Assembly: GCA_009840545.1 (NCBI GenBank)
Contig: VXNM01000008.1
Span: 378,339-442,338 of the forward strand
Source of the DNA: Gammaproteobacteria bacterium
GTDB taxonomy: Bacteria; Pseudomonadota; Gammaproteobacteria; Pseudomonadales; Azotimanducaceae
Length of the DNA stretch: 64,000 nt
Direction of reading: 5' to 3'
A program made the translations under genes and the position numbers. The notes under the pieces are model-generated. The model was not told the DNA's origin. It did not search any database and saw only the letters and a program-made list of their open reading frames with translations. This document shows positions 26,840 through 35,707 of the stretch, in pieces; within the stretch, counting starts at the first letter, position 1; each line of letters begins with the position of its first letter.

Positions 26840-27523
26840 CTAACTGCCCATGACTTGGGTCCATGTTTCCAAGTCTCGTACGTTTAGGTACGCATTACAA
26901 GACTTCGCCTCACCCATCGTTGAGTTGGGCACCGAACTGTAGTTGTGTCCGGGAAGCAAAAGCGTGTCGTCGGGTAGCGACTTGAGCTTCTGCAAGCTGT
27001 GGAACATGTCCTCCTTGTTTGACCCGGGTAAGTCAACCCGACCACATCCATCAATGAATAGAGTGTCACCTGAAACTAGAGTCTTACGAACTCGAAAACA
27101 CTGGGAACCCGGTGTGTGTCCCGGCGTATGCAAGAATTCCACACGAATGGTCCCCACATCCAGGAAGTCTCCCGACTCAACGCTAACAATATCTGACTTC
27201 GACAATCCTGTGACCTTCTTGATACCCTCGGTTTCAAGCTTGTTGGCGTATACCTTGACAGATCGAGATCCAACAAGCTCGGCAACACCTGCGATGTTGT
27301 GCCCACTCATTCCCCCACCTACGTGATCGGGGTGGTAATGGGTCGCCAACGCGCCAACAACTTGATAATCTCTTTCGTCTGTATGGCTAAGCAAACTGTC
27401 TATGTCCCAAGCAGGATCCACGATAACGACTTCCCTTGTTTCGCGAGATCCGAGGATGTATGTGAAATTAGCCATGGGACCAATTTCTATCTGTTCGATG
27501 ATTAGCTCGTCTTGGATTGACAT
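26840..27523 (-). CDS. MBL-fold metallo-hydrolase (glyoxalase II-like)
   Basis: Metallo-beta-lactamase-fold enzyme of 227 residues. Metal ligands are visible: THYHPDHVGGG (HxHxDH, about residues 61-71), HTPGHTPGSQCF with the third His, VSGDTLFIDGCGRVDLPG with the bridging Asp, and the last His in LLPGHNYSS. The GCGRVDLPG segment is typical of the glyoxalase II/persulfide-dioxygenase branch. The substrate is probably a glutathione thioester or persulfide, but this is inference. Stands alone, convergent with the phosphoesterase. Confidence 0.85.
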   Translation of the reverse strand: MSIQDELIIEQIEIGPMANFTYILGSRETREVVIVDPAWDIDSLLSHTDERDYQVVGALATHYHPDHVGGGMSGHNIAGVAELVGSRSVKVYANKLETEGIKKVTGLSKSDIVSVESGDFLDVGTIRVEFLHTPGHTPGSQCFRVRKTLVSGDTLFIDGCGRVDLPGSNKEDMFHSLQKLKSLPDDTLLLPGHNYSSVPNSTMGEAKSCNAYLNVRDLETWTQVMGS

Positions 27524-27694
27524 TAAGAACTATGCTTACAAGTGAGAACTGTGCCGAGGGCCTTGGTGTACACACGCTTCTAGAACTCGAACATTCTAAG
27601 CGCGGACCTGTTTGGACCTGCTACGTAAAGAAACTCCCAATGAGCAATTGCCCAATCATATTCCTGGAATCCATCAAAACGGTCCTTTGACACC

Positions 27695-28549
27695 ATGAAT
27701 TTCGCAGAGATAGATTTTTCGTTCGTAGCATCCCCATTTGTCTCGTCATTAGTCCTCTGCTTTGGACTAGCAGCGCTCATTTGGGTCTTGTCTATCGTGA
27801 CGCGCGAGTATTCGTGGATTGATCGGGCATGGTCAATTTGTCCTCTTCTCTACTGTTTGATCGTTGTTTGGGATGTCGGGTTTCAGAATCCTAGAGTTGG
27901 CTTGATGACAGCTCTTATTGCGTTGTGGAGCGTACGATTGACATACAACTTTGTTCGAAAGGGTGGATATGCACCAGGAGGTGAAGACTATCGATGGAAG
28001 GTAACACAGGAGAGAATGGGACCTGTCCTCTTTCAGGTTCTGAACATCACCTTCGTCGCACCGGGGCAAATGTTTGTGATTTGGCTTTTTACGTCGCCCA
28101 TTTTTCAAGCCTGGCGCATAAACGAGGTACCTCTGGGTCTCCTTGACTTTGTTGTCGCTGGGATTTTCCTTATGTTCTTTGTGGGTGAGACTGTCGCCGA
28201 TGAACAGATGTGGCGCTTCCAACAAGACAAGAAGAAACGCGTCGCTCGCGGAGAATCCGTTGAAGTGCCTTTTCTGACTTCGGGTCTCTATCGCTACTCG
28301 AGGCACCCCAACTACCTGTGCGACATGGGATTGTGGGGCACGTTTTATTTCTTTGGAGTCATCGCAACAGGAGAATGGCTGCATTGGAGCGGGCTCGGAT
28401 TCATTGCCTTGTGCTTGATTTTTGTGGGTTCCATTCCGCTCACCGAATCGATCTCTGCATCCAAGTACCCGGGCTACAGCAAGTACCAAGCAACTACTCC
28501 TGTTCTCGTTCCAACTCCGTGGCGACGCCGACCTTCGTCCGACACCTGA
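27695..28549 (+). CDS. DUF1295 / steroid 5-alpha-reductase-fold membrane protein
   Basis: Polytopic membrane protein (284 residues, about six or seven helices) of the DUF1295 family, a relative of 3-oxo-5-alpha-steroid reductases and isoprenylcysteine methyltransferases. Seen: DRAWSICPLLYCLIVVWDVG, and the C-terminal LYRYSRHPNYLCDMGLW, the nucleotide/cofactor-binding signature of the fold. Bacterial members have no settled substrate. ATG 27695. No cotranscribed neighbour is obvious. Confidence 0.85.
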   Translation: MNFAEIDFSFVASPFVSSLVLCFGLAALIWVLSIVTREYSWIDRAWSICPLLYCLIVVWDVGFQNPRVGLMTALIALWSVRLTYNFVRKGGYAPGGEDYRWKVTQERMGPVLFQVLNITFVAPGQMFVIWLFTSPIFQAWRINEVPLGLLDFVVAGIFLMFFVGETVADEQMWRFQQDKKKRVARGESVEVPFLTSGLYRYSRHPNYLCDMGLWGTFYFFGVIATGEWLHWSGLGFIALCLIFVGSIPLTESISASKYPGYSKYQATTPVLVPTPWRRRPSSDT

Positions 28550-28682
28550 ACCGCATTGGTCTAAACGGGAGAACGATCAAGAATGGTGCCCTGTCTTGAC
28601 ATGCGGTCTCTCGGTAACATTGGAATTGGAGTTGATTGACCAATTGCGACTCGACAAATTAACTTCATAGGTTTAACTGACT

Positions 28683-29882
28683 ATGCCCGCACTCGATGGA
28701 CTTCGAATATTAGACATGACCCAATATGAGGCTGGTACTTCCTGCACTCAAGCTCTAGCTTGGCTAGGGGCCGATGTTGTGAAAATCGAATCCCCTGGTC
28801 ACGGGGACCCGGGACGTGCTGTGGGTTTGTCTGGTGAGCAAGAGTATTCCGCGTATTTCTGCAACTGGAATGCAAACAAGAGATCAGTCGTTTTGAATCT
28901 TCGGCAGCAGGAAGGTCGCCGAATCTTTCTCGAGCTCGTCCCAAAATTTGACGTTTTTGTCGAGAACTACGGTCCTGGCGTCGTGGAGCGCTTGAATCTT
29001 GAGTACGAGACTCTACGTAAATACAAAGAAAGCATCATCTATGCGAGACTCAAGGGATTCGGGCTCAGCGGACCTTACAGCGAGTACAAGTGCTACGACA
29101 TGGTGGCTCAAGCTGCAGCTGGTGCTGTTTCGGTCACGGGAGAAGGAGATGGGCCACCCCTCGTACCTGGACCAACAACAGGGGATTCCGGCACAGGCGT
29201 ACAACTCGCAATGTCCATACTCGCCGCTTACATTCAACGACTTCGAACGGGTAAGGGTCAATTCATCGAGATTTCGATGCAGGAAGCCATGACGTACTTT
29301 ATGAGAACTCGCATCGCCGTAGGTTCCAAATGGGGGAGTAGACCAACAAGGAGGACCGGAAACATACATGGTTTGCCGCCTGTAAACATGTACCCTTGTA
29401 AACCATTTGGACCAAACGACTGGGTATACCTAATGCCAATAACGGCTGGGCATTGGGATGCCTTCTGCGCCGCCTTGGATAGAACAGATCTAATTGTCGA
29501 CGAAAGATTTGCAGATCCCTTCATGAGAAGAGCTCATCAATCGGAACTGTACGAACTAGTTTGCGAGTGGACGGGGGCACGAACTAAGCAGCAAGCGATG
29601 AAAGATATGGGAAAAGCGGGTGTACCGTGTTCAGCGGTGCTAGATACTAAAGAGCTCCATGAAGACCCGCATTTGGTCGCTCGCGACTTCGTGAAGAACG
29701 TGGAACACTCCGGGTACGGTGAGGTTCCCTTGCTTGGATTTGCTCCACGGATGTCGGAATCGGAGGTGGAACTAACGGCGGCACCACTACTTGGAGAACA
29801 CACTCAAGAATTTCTCGAGCAAGAGCTCTCGATCGACGAGAATCAATTTGAACAATTAAGGCAGGACGGTACCGTTCAATAG
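28683..29882 (+). CDS. Family III CoA transferase (CaiB/BaiF type)
   Basis: Transfers CoA between carboxylic acids through an enzyme-bound aspartyl-CoA intermediate. 399 residues, the normal length. N-terminus LDGLRILDMTQYEAGTSCTQ, then ALAWLGADVVKIESPGHGDP, RSVVLNLRQQEGRR, and IYARLKGFGLSGPYSEYKCY. The catalytic Asp is in TTGDSGTGVQ (about residue 165). The specific acids are not predictable. Single gene followed by a convergent amidohydrolase. Confidence 0.9.
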   Translation: MPALDGLRILDMTQYEAGTSCTQALAWLGADVVKIESPGHGDPGRAVGLSGEQEYSAYFCNWNANKRSVVLNLRQQEGRRIFLELVPKFDVFVENYGPGVVERLNLEYETLRKYKESIIYARLKGFGLSGPYSEYKCYDMVAQAAAGAVSVTGEGDGPPLVPGPTTGDSGTGVQLAMSILAAYIQRLRTGKGQFIEISMQEAMTYFMRTRIAVGSKWGSRPTRRTGNIHGLPPVNMYPCKPFGPNDWVYLMPITAGHWDAFCAALDRTDLIVDERFADPFMRRAHQSELYELVCEWTGARTKQQAMKDMGKAGVPCSAVLDTKELHEDPHLVARDFVKNVEHSGYGEVPLLGFAPRMSESEVELTAAPLLGEHTQEFLEQELSIDENQFEQLRQDGTVQ

Positions 29883-29938
29883 AGTTCGCATGTGGGGAGA
29901 ATTCGCAGTGGGCGAGTTCAGTCGCGCGATCCACCTCA

Positions 29939-31291
29939 TCATGCAGCATGTTTCTTATATTGGACTTTTCCTTTAACTATTGTCAGCTGAACGCTTTCGC
30001 TAAAGAGACTCTTCTGAGTCTCTTCCCAAGGCTGTGAAAGGAGAACCAAGTCGGCACACTGTCCCACATCTAGTCGTCTAGGCGTCCCACCGGGATCTTC
30101 AGGCGGAGTTGTATACAGTTTCAACGCTCGATCGGCGCTGATGCATTCGTCAGCGTTCAGAACGCGTCCAGAATTTGTTTTTCTCTCGACAGCTGAACGG
30201 ATAGCCAACCAAGGGTCTGGAGATCCGAATGGCGCGTCGGTACCTGCACCAACCGAGATTTTCTCTTCAAGCAATCCACCAATTCGGTAGAGCGCTTGCA
30301 ACTCGTCGTGTTGCAGGTCGTGGGTGTATTGGTCTCCACGTTCAAAAATAAAGTTGGGTTGTGTAACGACCGTTAAACCGAGTTCACGAATTGATTCGAG
30401 TGTGTCTGCATCTACGACCGATGCATGTTCGATGCGGTCACCCTTAACTACACCGACACGCTGCAGAGCCGCGAGCGCAAATACTAGCTCGACTCGAGAG
30501 ACGCAATGTATTGCGACAGTCCTATCCGCACGATGGGCATCCGAGATCCTACGTTCAAAGGAGTCGACGTCGGGCAACCGGTAGTCGTCAATCAAGAGTT
30601 TCAAGGGACCCTTGGTAAGTTGCTCGTTTCCCATTACTTGAACATTCACCCGGTCAGCCGATATTTCCTTCAGCAGGGACTCCATCGTGTCGTCATTTGA
30701 AGGAGTAGCATCAGTCACACCTGTAACTCCCATACCTAGGAGACGAGAGAATACTTCTACTATGTCAGTTTTGAACGATTCACTCAATTGGGAATTTTGT
30801 CGCACTCTCTCGTCCATTCGATACAGTTCCCCATCTCCCTTTGCGTTCAATCTCAGTTCAGTCAGTGCTCTAGTGTTTAACCACCAGACTCTTCCGGAAC
30901 GGTGCTGAATCCTTATGGGTCGATCCCGTTCGATCGCGTCAAGAGCTTTGCGGTTAAGTACTCCAGCCACCGATTCGTGATAGCCGACTCCGCGAACCCA
31001 ACCGTGTCCCGGATACGTACGAATAATTTCCGCCAGTTGATTTGAATCTGAAACTGACGGAGGACCGCATTCCACCGACGAAAGTCGCGCCGCAAGCGAG
31101 AGCAGATGAATGTGGTGGTCATGCAATCCTGGAATCAGTGCGCAACCTCTAGCGTCAATCACTTCTTCGCCAGGATTCGGGCTCAACTCAGAAGAACATT
31201 CTCTGATGATTCCTGCTTGACAACGCAAATCCATTAACTTGCGGTGAGAGACTTCCGCTCTCTTAATTAGCAGGCTGCGACTATCAGACAC
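29939..31291 (-). CDS. Amidohydrolase family protein (YtcJ-like)
   Basis: TIM-barrel metal-dependent hydrolase, 450 residues. The first metal motif is HDHHIHLLSL (HxH, about residues 56-58). Further ligands are in VAIHCVSR, DRIEHASVVD and GAGTDAPFGSPDPW with the conserved Asp. The N- and C-terminal strands form the urease-like beta-sandwich (DARGCALIPGLHDHH and CADLVLLSQPWEE). YtcJ-like proteins are annotated broadly as exoenzymes or N-acyl hydrolases; no substrate can be assigned. Divergent from the crotonase gene. Confidence 0.85.
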   Translation of the reverse strand: MSDSRSLLIKRAEVSHRKLMDLRCQAGIIRECSSELSPNPGEEVIDARGCALIPGLHDHHIHLLSLAARLSSVECGPPSVSDSNQLAEIIRTYPGHGWVRGVGYHESVAGVLNRKALDAIERDRPIRIQHRSGRVWWLNTRALTELRLNAKGDGELYRMDERVRQNSQLSESFKTDIVEVFSRLLGMGVTGVTDATPSNDDTMESLLKEISADRVNVQVMGNEQLTKGPLKLLIDDYRLPDVDSFERRISDAHRADRTVAIHCVSRVELVFALAALQRVGVVKGDRIEHASVVDADTLESIRELGLTVVTQPNFIFERGDQYTHDLQHDELQALYRIGGLLEEKISVGAGTDAPFGSPDPWLAIRSAVERKTNSGRVLNADECISADRALKLYTTPPEDPGGTPRRLDVGQCADLVLLSQPWEETQKSLFSESVQLTIVKGKVQYKKHAA

Positions 31292-31382
31292 TTGACTCTA
31301 GCATTTGAGTTTGAGGAGTAACGACATAATCTATCATTCCAACCAATCCAAGCAATTACCAAGTTGCAAATGCGATTCTGAC

Positions 31383-32342
31383 ATGCGCATAGCTCAAGAC
31401 GCATTAGCCCGCAAAATTCGACACCTAGCTGATGCTGAGGACTTTTGTGTATTCAATGGAGTGTCTCATGTTCTCGTCGAAGTGGATGGAAGCGACAAAC
31501 GGTGGAAGCATATGCCGGCCTGCCCTCTCATTGGGATTGGAGGTCCAACAATTGCTCATTCTCAATTTGATGTGTTAGTCGAGGACAGCGACCAAGCAAC
31601 CAAGATCTGCAGTGCAATCGAAGAGCATCCAATTGCTTCGGCCACGTTCGTACAACTGCTTCGCCACAACGAGAACTCGTCCATTGAAAACGCTCTATTT
31701 GCAGAGTCTCTATCGTTTTCCACTCTTCAGCACAGTTCTGAGTTTAGGTCTTGGCTCGCCACCAACAATAGCTCAATTCCCAATGAGGCCATTGACGAAG
31801 AGATCGTTCTCATTGATCGCAGCGACGGGACCCTGCGGATTACGCTCAACAAACCCAATCGCCACAATGCCTGGTCCGCAGCGATGCGAGACTCTCTATG
31901 TGAAGCACTTGTACTAGCTATCGAAGACCCAACTGTCAAGGCGGTGGAAATACGGGGCGTTGGTCCGTCCTTCTGTTCGGGAGGTGATTTGAGTGAGTTT
32001 GGATTGGCACAGGATGCCGGAGTTGCGCATGTGTCGCGAATCGTTCGTAATGCAGGATATCTTCTCGAATCAATTCGCGAAAAGGTCTCTGTTCACGTGC
32101 ACGGAGCATGCATTGGCGCCGGAATTGAGGTACCGGCGTTTGCCTCACTTGTCGATTCATCCGAAGACGCATACTTTCAGCTACCGGAAGTACAGATGGG
32201 ACTCGTACCCGGGGCCGGAGGCACTGCGAGCATTCTCCGGCGCATAGGCAAGCACCGTATGGCATGGATGGGTCTAACCGGAGAAACGATTACAGCTCAA
32301 ACCGCATTGAGTTGGGGCTTGATCGACAAAATCTCAGCCTGA
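31383..32342 (+). CDS. Enoyl-CoA hydratase/isomerase with N-terminal extension domain
   Basis: The C-terminal 180 residues are a crotonase fold: LRITLNKPNRHNAWSAAMRD, the oxyanion loops IRGVGPSFCSGGDLSEFG and VHGACIGAGIE, and QLPEVQMGLVPGAGGT. Both catalytic glutamates are in place (the Glu of GAGIE and the Glu of LPEVQ). Before it lies a region of about 135 residues ending SLSFSTLQHSSEFRSWL, which I have seen only as an extension of some hydratases and cannot name. I chose ATG 31383; the frame opens at TTG 31305, near the divergent amidohydrolase. Likely acts in fatty-acid or aromatic-acid CoA degradation. Confidence 0.85.
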   Translation: MRIAQDALARKIRHLADAEDFCVFNGVSHVLVEVDGSDKRWKHMPACPLIGIGGPTIAHSQFDVLVEDSDQATKICSAIEEHPIASATFVQLLRHNENSSIENALFAESLSFSTLQHSSEFRSWLATNNSSIPNEAIDEEIVLIDRSDGTLRITLNKPNRHNAWSAAMRDSLCEALVLAIEDPTVKAVEIRGVGPSFCSGGDLSEFGLAQDAGVAHVSRIVRNAGYLLESIREKVSVHVHGACIGAGIEVPAFASLVDSSEDAYFQLPEVQMGLVPGAGGTASILRRIGKHRMAWMGLTGETITAQTALSWGLIDKISA

Positions 32343-32416
32343 TCACTATAGAAGATTCACTCGTTTATTCGTTCCTACAAAGTTCGTAGCTTCATTATTC
32401 CTAGGGCAAGGGTTGT

Positions 32417-32432
32417 GTCTTCACGTGAAGAC
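32417..32432. promoter_or_regulatory. Perfect 16-bp palindrome, possible operator
   Basis: GTCTTCACGTGAAGAC reads the same on both strands. It lies in the 248-base gap between the crotonase stop and the TonB receptor gene, about 90 bases upstream of the Fur-like site. It may be an operator or a short terminator stem; no T-run follows. Confidence 0.4.
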
Positions 32433-32519
32433 TAGTCCGAAGGGCAAGTAGTTTGCACGCACCAAGCGTTTTCGCTCTCCTTTCCTCCTTCAATGCTCCA
32501 AGAGATTCACATCAAATAT

Positions 32520-32546
32520 AAATGCAAGTGATAATGATTCGTATTT
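32520..32546. promoter_or_regulatory. Fur-box-like palindrome upstream of haem uptake operon
   Basis: The core GTGATAATGATTCGTATTT contains GATAATGAT, the exact left half of the Fur consensus. The 27-base segment is an imperfect palindrome with nine of thirteen pairs matching around position 32533. It lies about 45 bases before the receptor start, overlapping the likely promoter (TTTAGATTATTATTT follows). Regulation by iron through Fur is inferred from the site and from the haem transport genes behind it. Confidence 0.7.
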
Positions 32547-32590
32547 AGATTATTATTTACGCTCTCTTCCTCAATCACAAGGCATGCCTA

Positions 32591-34831
32591 ATGTATCAAC
32601 GAGCCATCGTCGTGGCAGGAGTTGTATCGTTAACTCTAGCTACCTTAATGAGTCAAGCGCAATCCACTGAGACTGACTCGACTGAACCAGCCGAGAATGA
32701 AGAGCAACTCGAGAACTTAACAGTTGTCGCGTCTCGCACGGAACGTGACCCCAACCAAGTCCCTGCAACTGTCTCCGTTCTGTCTGAGCAAGAAATTGCT
32801 CGAGAATTGAGTACGGACATTGCTGATCTCATTCGTTACGAACCGGGGATATCTGTTGGCGGTACGGGATCTCGATGGGGACTACAAGGCTTTACTATCC
32901 GAGGCATTGGGGGAAATAGAGTCTTGGTGGTTATGGATGGTGTGAGGGTTCCCGATCAGTTCTCTTTCGGACCATTTCTCAATGCACGAAGAGATGTCGT
33001 CGACATAGATAGCCTCTCAAAAGTAGAAATTATGCGCGGGCCAGTCTCCGTGCTTCACGGTAGCGATGCGCTTGGAGGGGTTGTTGCTTATACCTCGAAA
33101 CGAGTCAGCGATCGAATGCGCGATGGAAAGTCCTGGTTTGCCGAGGGCAAGTATCGATTTGACGGATCGAGCAACAACTCTACGATTGGCTTGGCTTTGG
33201 GTTTTCAGACAGAACGTGTTGCGGGTGGGATGTTCATCGATAGTGAACGCGGAAACGAAACACAAACAGCAGGAAACCTTGATGTCAACGGTCCCAAGAG
33301 GGAAGTACCCGATCCAAGCGACATCTCATCAGACAATATCGTCGCCAAGCTTTCTGTGTTTGTGAATCCGATGCATACCGTCAAACTAACTCTCGAGGAC
33401 TTTAGCCACAAGGTCGATACCCAAATACTTTCCGACTACGGTTCAAGTTTCTTTGGCACAACAATTCACTCGCGAGACGGCATAGACACAAGAGACCGAC
33501 AGCGCATGGTGCTGAATTATGAGGGACAGCTCGACAATGCCGTTGTTGACAGGATGTCGCTCATCGTATATTCGCAGTCGTCAACCACGGAGCAGTTAAC
33601 AAGAGAACAGCGCGAGTCATTTGGACTTCGATTGAATCGTACGCGTCGCTCTGTTTTTGAACAAGAAGTCAATGGGATGCTCTTTCAAATAGACAAGCAG
33701 CTGAACCATCAGAGAATGCTGCATCACGTCATATTTGGTTGGGACTACCAGTCCATCGACAGTGAGGAAATTAGATGGGGAGCAACGTTCATGCTTGATG
33801 GTACTCCCCGCCGCGAGTTCTTCCCCTATCCGACGAGGGACTTTCCTTTGTCGCAAACTTCGCATGCAGCTGCATTTCTTCAGGACGAATTGACGCTCCT
33901 TGACGGAAGACTTCTCGTATCTACTGGAATCCGTCATCATCAATACGAAGTTGAAGCTGTTGCGGATGCAATCTACCGATCCGGAAACCCCGGGCAGCCA
34001 GAACCCTCAGATCTCGGCGATAGCAAGACTACTGGAAAGATTGGCTCTATTTTTAACATTGACAATGAGTTCTCTGTGTATGCGAGTTTTGCACAAGGAT
34101 TCAGGGCACCACCCTACAACTCGGTCAACGTTGGGTTCACTAACCCTATAGGTGGGTACAAGACCATATCCAATCCAAATCTGCTATCGGAAACTTCAAA
34201 TGGTTACGAACTAGGTTTACGTTATGTCAATTCGACAATGAATGGGCGGATTGTCGCATTTTGGACCGACTTCGAGAACTTTATTGAAGACTTAGCCATA
34301 GCTCCGCAGTTTGGTTCAACTTTTGGAATTGACCCCAGTGACGGACTCCTAACATTTCAATCAATCAACCATTCGCAGGTTGAAATCTCCGGCTGGGAAC
34401 TGTCGGGAGACGTAAACCTTGCATTGATACACGGAATACAAACACGAGCCCGTGTTGCCTTCGGAACAGCCAAAGGGGAAGACAAAGAACTTGAACAACC
34501 AATAAACAGCATTGATCCCGCAAAGCTTGTAGTTGGATTCTCAGCATATGGAACCAATTGGAACGGATCTGCCGTACTGACTCACGTCGCCGACAAGAAA
34601 TCTGGCGACATAGCAGAGGACACTTTCCAACCCGTGGATGGTCACTCTGTGGTCGACATCTTGGGTGAATGGCAAGTACGCGAAAACATCAAGGTGAATG
34701 CAGGAGTGTTCAATCTGTTTTCCGAAGAGTACATACGCTGGGCAGATGCCGCAGCGATCGGATCTGACGCTCCGATGCGCTTTGCCCAACCCGGTAGGCA
34801 TCTGTTGCTCTCCATCCGTATCCAACAGTGA
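32591..34831 (+). CDS. TonB-dependent haem/haemoglobin-type outer-membrane receptor
   Basis: 746-residue outer-membrane beta-barrel receptor. A signal peptide covers residues 1-23 (ending SQAQS). A TonB box region LENLTVVASRTER (about 40-52) is followed by a plug domain with IADLIRYEPGISV, FTIRGIGGNRVLVVMDGVRV and VEIMRGPVSVLHGSDALGGV. The barrel ends with FNLFSEEYIRWADAA and the terminal aromatic-type strand GRHLLLSIRIQQ. Its place in front of HmuTUV-like genes, with a Fur-like site upstream, points to haem uptake. The barrel FRAPPYNSVN segment resembles the FRAP-type motif of haem receptors. Confidence 0.88.
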   Translation: MYQRAIVVAGVVSLTLATLMSQAQSTETDSTEPAENEEQLENLTVVASRTERDPNQVPATVSVLSEQEIARELSTDIADLIRYEPGISVGGTGSRWGLQGFTIRGIGGNRVLVVMDGVRVPDQFSFGPFLNARRDVVDIDSLSKVEIMRGPVSVLHGSDALGGVVAYTSKRVSDRMRDGKSWFAEGKYRFDGSSNNSTIGLALGFQTERVAGGMFIDSERGNETQTAGNLDVNGPKREVPDPSDISSDNIVAKLSVFVNPMHTVKLTLEDFSHKVDTQILSDYGSSFFGTTIHSRDGIDTRDRQRMVLNYEGQLDNAVVDRMSLIVYSQSSTTEQLTREQRESFGLRLNRTRRSVFEQEVNGMLFQIDKQLNHQRMLHHVIFGWDYQSIDSEEIRWGATFMLDGTPRREFFPYPTRDFPLSQTSHAAAFLQDELTLLDGRLLVSTGIRHHQYEVEAVADAIYRSGNPGQPEPSDLGDSKTTGKIGSIFNIDNEFSVYASFAQGFRAPPYNSVNVGFTNPIGGYKTISNPNLLSETSNGYELGLRYVNSTMNGRIVAFWTDFENFIEDLAIAPQFGSTFGIDPSDGLLTFQSINHSQVEISGWELSGDVNLALIHGIQTRARVAFGTAKGEDKELEQPINSIDPAKLVVGFSAYGTNWNGSAVLTHVADKKSGDIAEDTFQPVDGHSVVDILGEWQVRENIKVNAGVFNLFSEEYIRWADAAAIGSDAPMRFAQPGRHLLLSIRIQQ

Positions 34832-35700
34832 CGCTGCGCGGCTGCCAGCGCGTGGCATACGTCGTGCTTGCGTTCACGTCTGTCATGATGTGGGCGTGCG
34901 ACGAGGCTGAAGACACATCACGAATAGCGATAGCAGGAGGGTCGCTTACCGAGATCGTCTACTTGCTGGGACTTGAGGATCGCATTGTCGCGACGGACAC
35001 CACGTCGGTATACCCAGATGCCGCGCAAAGCTTTCCGTCTATTGGGTACGTACGTGCATTGTCAACAGAAGGGATTCTCTCCATCAATCCGTCCTTGTTA
35101 CTTAGTGAAGACGATGCCGGCCCACCCCATGTAATAAAGCAGCTCAAAGAACTTGGAGTTGAAGTTCGAACCGTACCTGAAGAGCAAACTGCGAGAGGAA
35201 TTATCGATAAGGCTCTGTGCGTCGCAAAAATTCTAGGTGCAACAGAGAGTGAACGATCCTCTCTCGAAAGACGCTTGCAAAAGGAGGAAACTCGGCTGGA
35301 CTCGACTCGAAAGCAGCTAGAGGAAGTTCGTGCGACTGTGATTTTTGGAATTAACGACGGTATTCCCACAGTGGGCGGCGAGGGAACTAGCGGTCACTCG
35401 CTACTGGCAATGATTGGGCTAAGAAATACCTTCGACAATGTTTCTGGTTGGAAACCGGTTTCTCTCGAGTCTATGGTGGAAGCTAACCCACAGGTACTCA
35501 TAGTGCCGCAACGCGCACTCGACATATCTGGTGGACAGAAAATCGTTATAGAAAGCAAGAGCATTCAAATGACCGAAGCCGGAAAGAAAGAGCAATTTGT
35601 CGTCGCAGACACGATGGCACTCTTGGGGTTTGGCCCGAGGACGCTCTCCACAGCCGCCGATCTCGCCGAGCAAGTTCTCGGAATGATCGTTCAGGAATAA
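34828..35700 (+). CDS. hmuT: Haem ABC transporter substrate-binding protein (HmuT-like)
   Basis: Periplasmic helical-backbone binding protein, 290 residues, probably a lipoprotein (VMMWAC lipobox at about residue 24). The sequence IAIAGGSLTEIVYLLGLEDR through SFPSIGYVRALSTEGILSIN is typical of HmuT. The expected binding-site region GGEGTSGHSLLAMIGL follows near residue 180. GTG start shares GTGA with the receptor stop, so translation is coupled. Delivers haem to the HmuUV pump encoded next. Confidence 0.88.
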   Translation: MTLRGCQRVAYVVLAFTSVMMWACDEAEDTSRIAIAGGSLTEIVYLLGLEDRIVATDTTSVYPDAAQSFPSIGYVRALSTEGILSINPSLLLSEDDAGPPHVIKQLKELGVEVRTVPEEQTARGIIDKALCVAKILGATESERSSLERRLQKEETRLDSTRKQLEEVRATVIFGINDGIPTVGGEGTSGHSLLAMIGLRNTFDNVSGWKPVSLESMVEANPQVLIVPQRALDISGGQKIVIESKSIQMTEAGKKEQFVVADTMALLGFGPRTLSTAADLAEQVLGMIVQE

Positions 35701-35707
35701 GAACTCA

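Noticed and set aside
27833-28489. 218-codon minus-strand frame opposite the DUF1295 gene
   Set aside because: The plus strand encodes a clear membrane family; the minus product has no domain and a composition typical of antisense frames.
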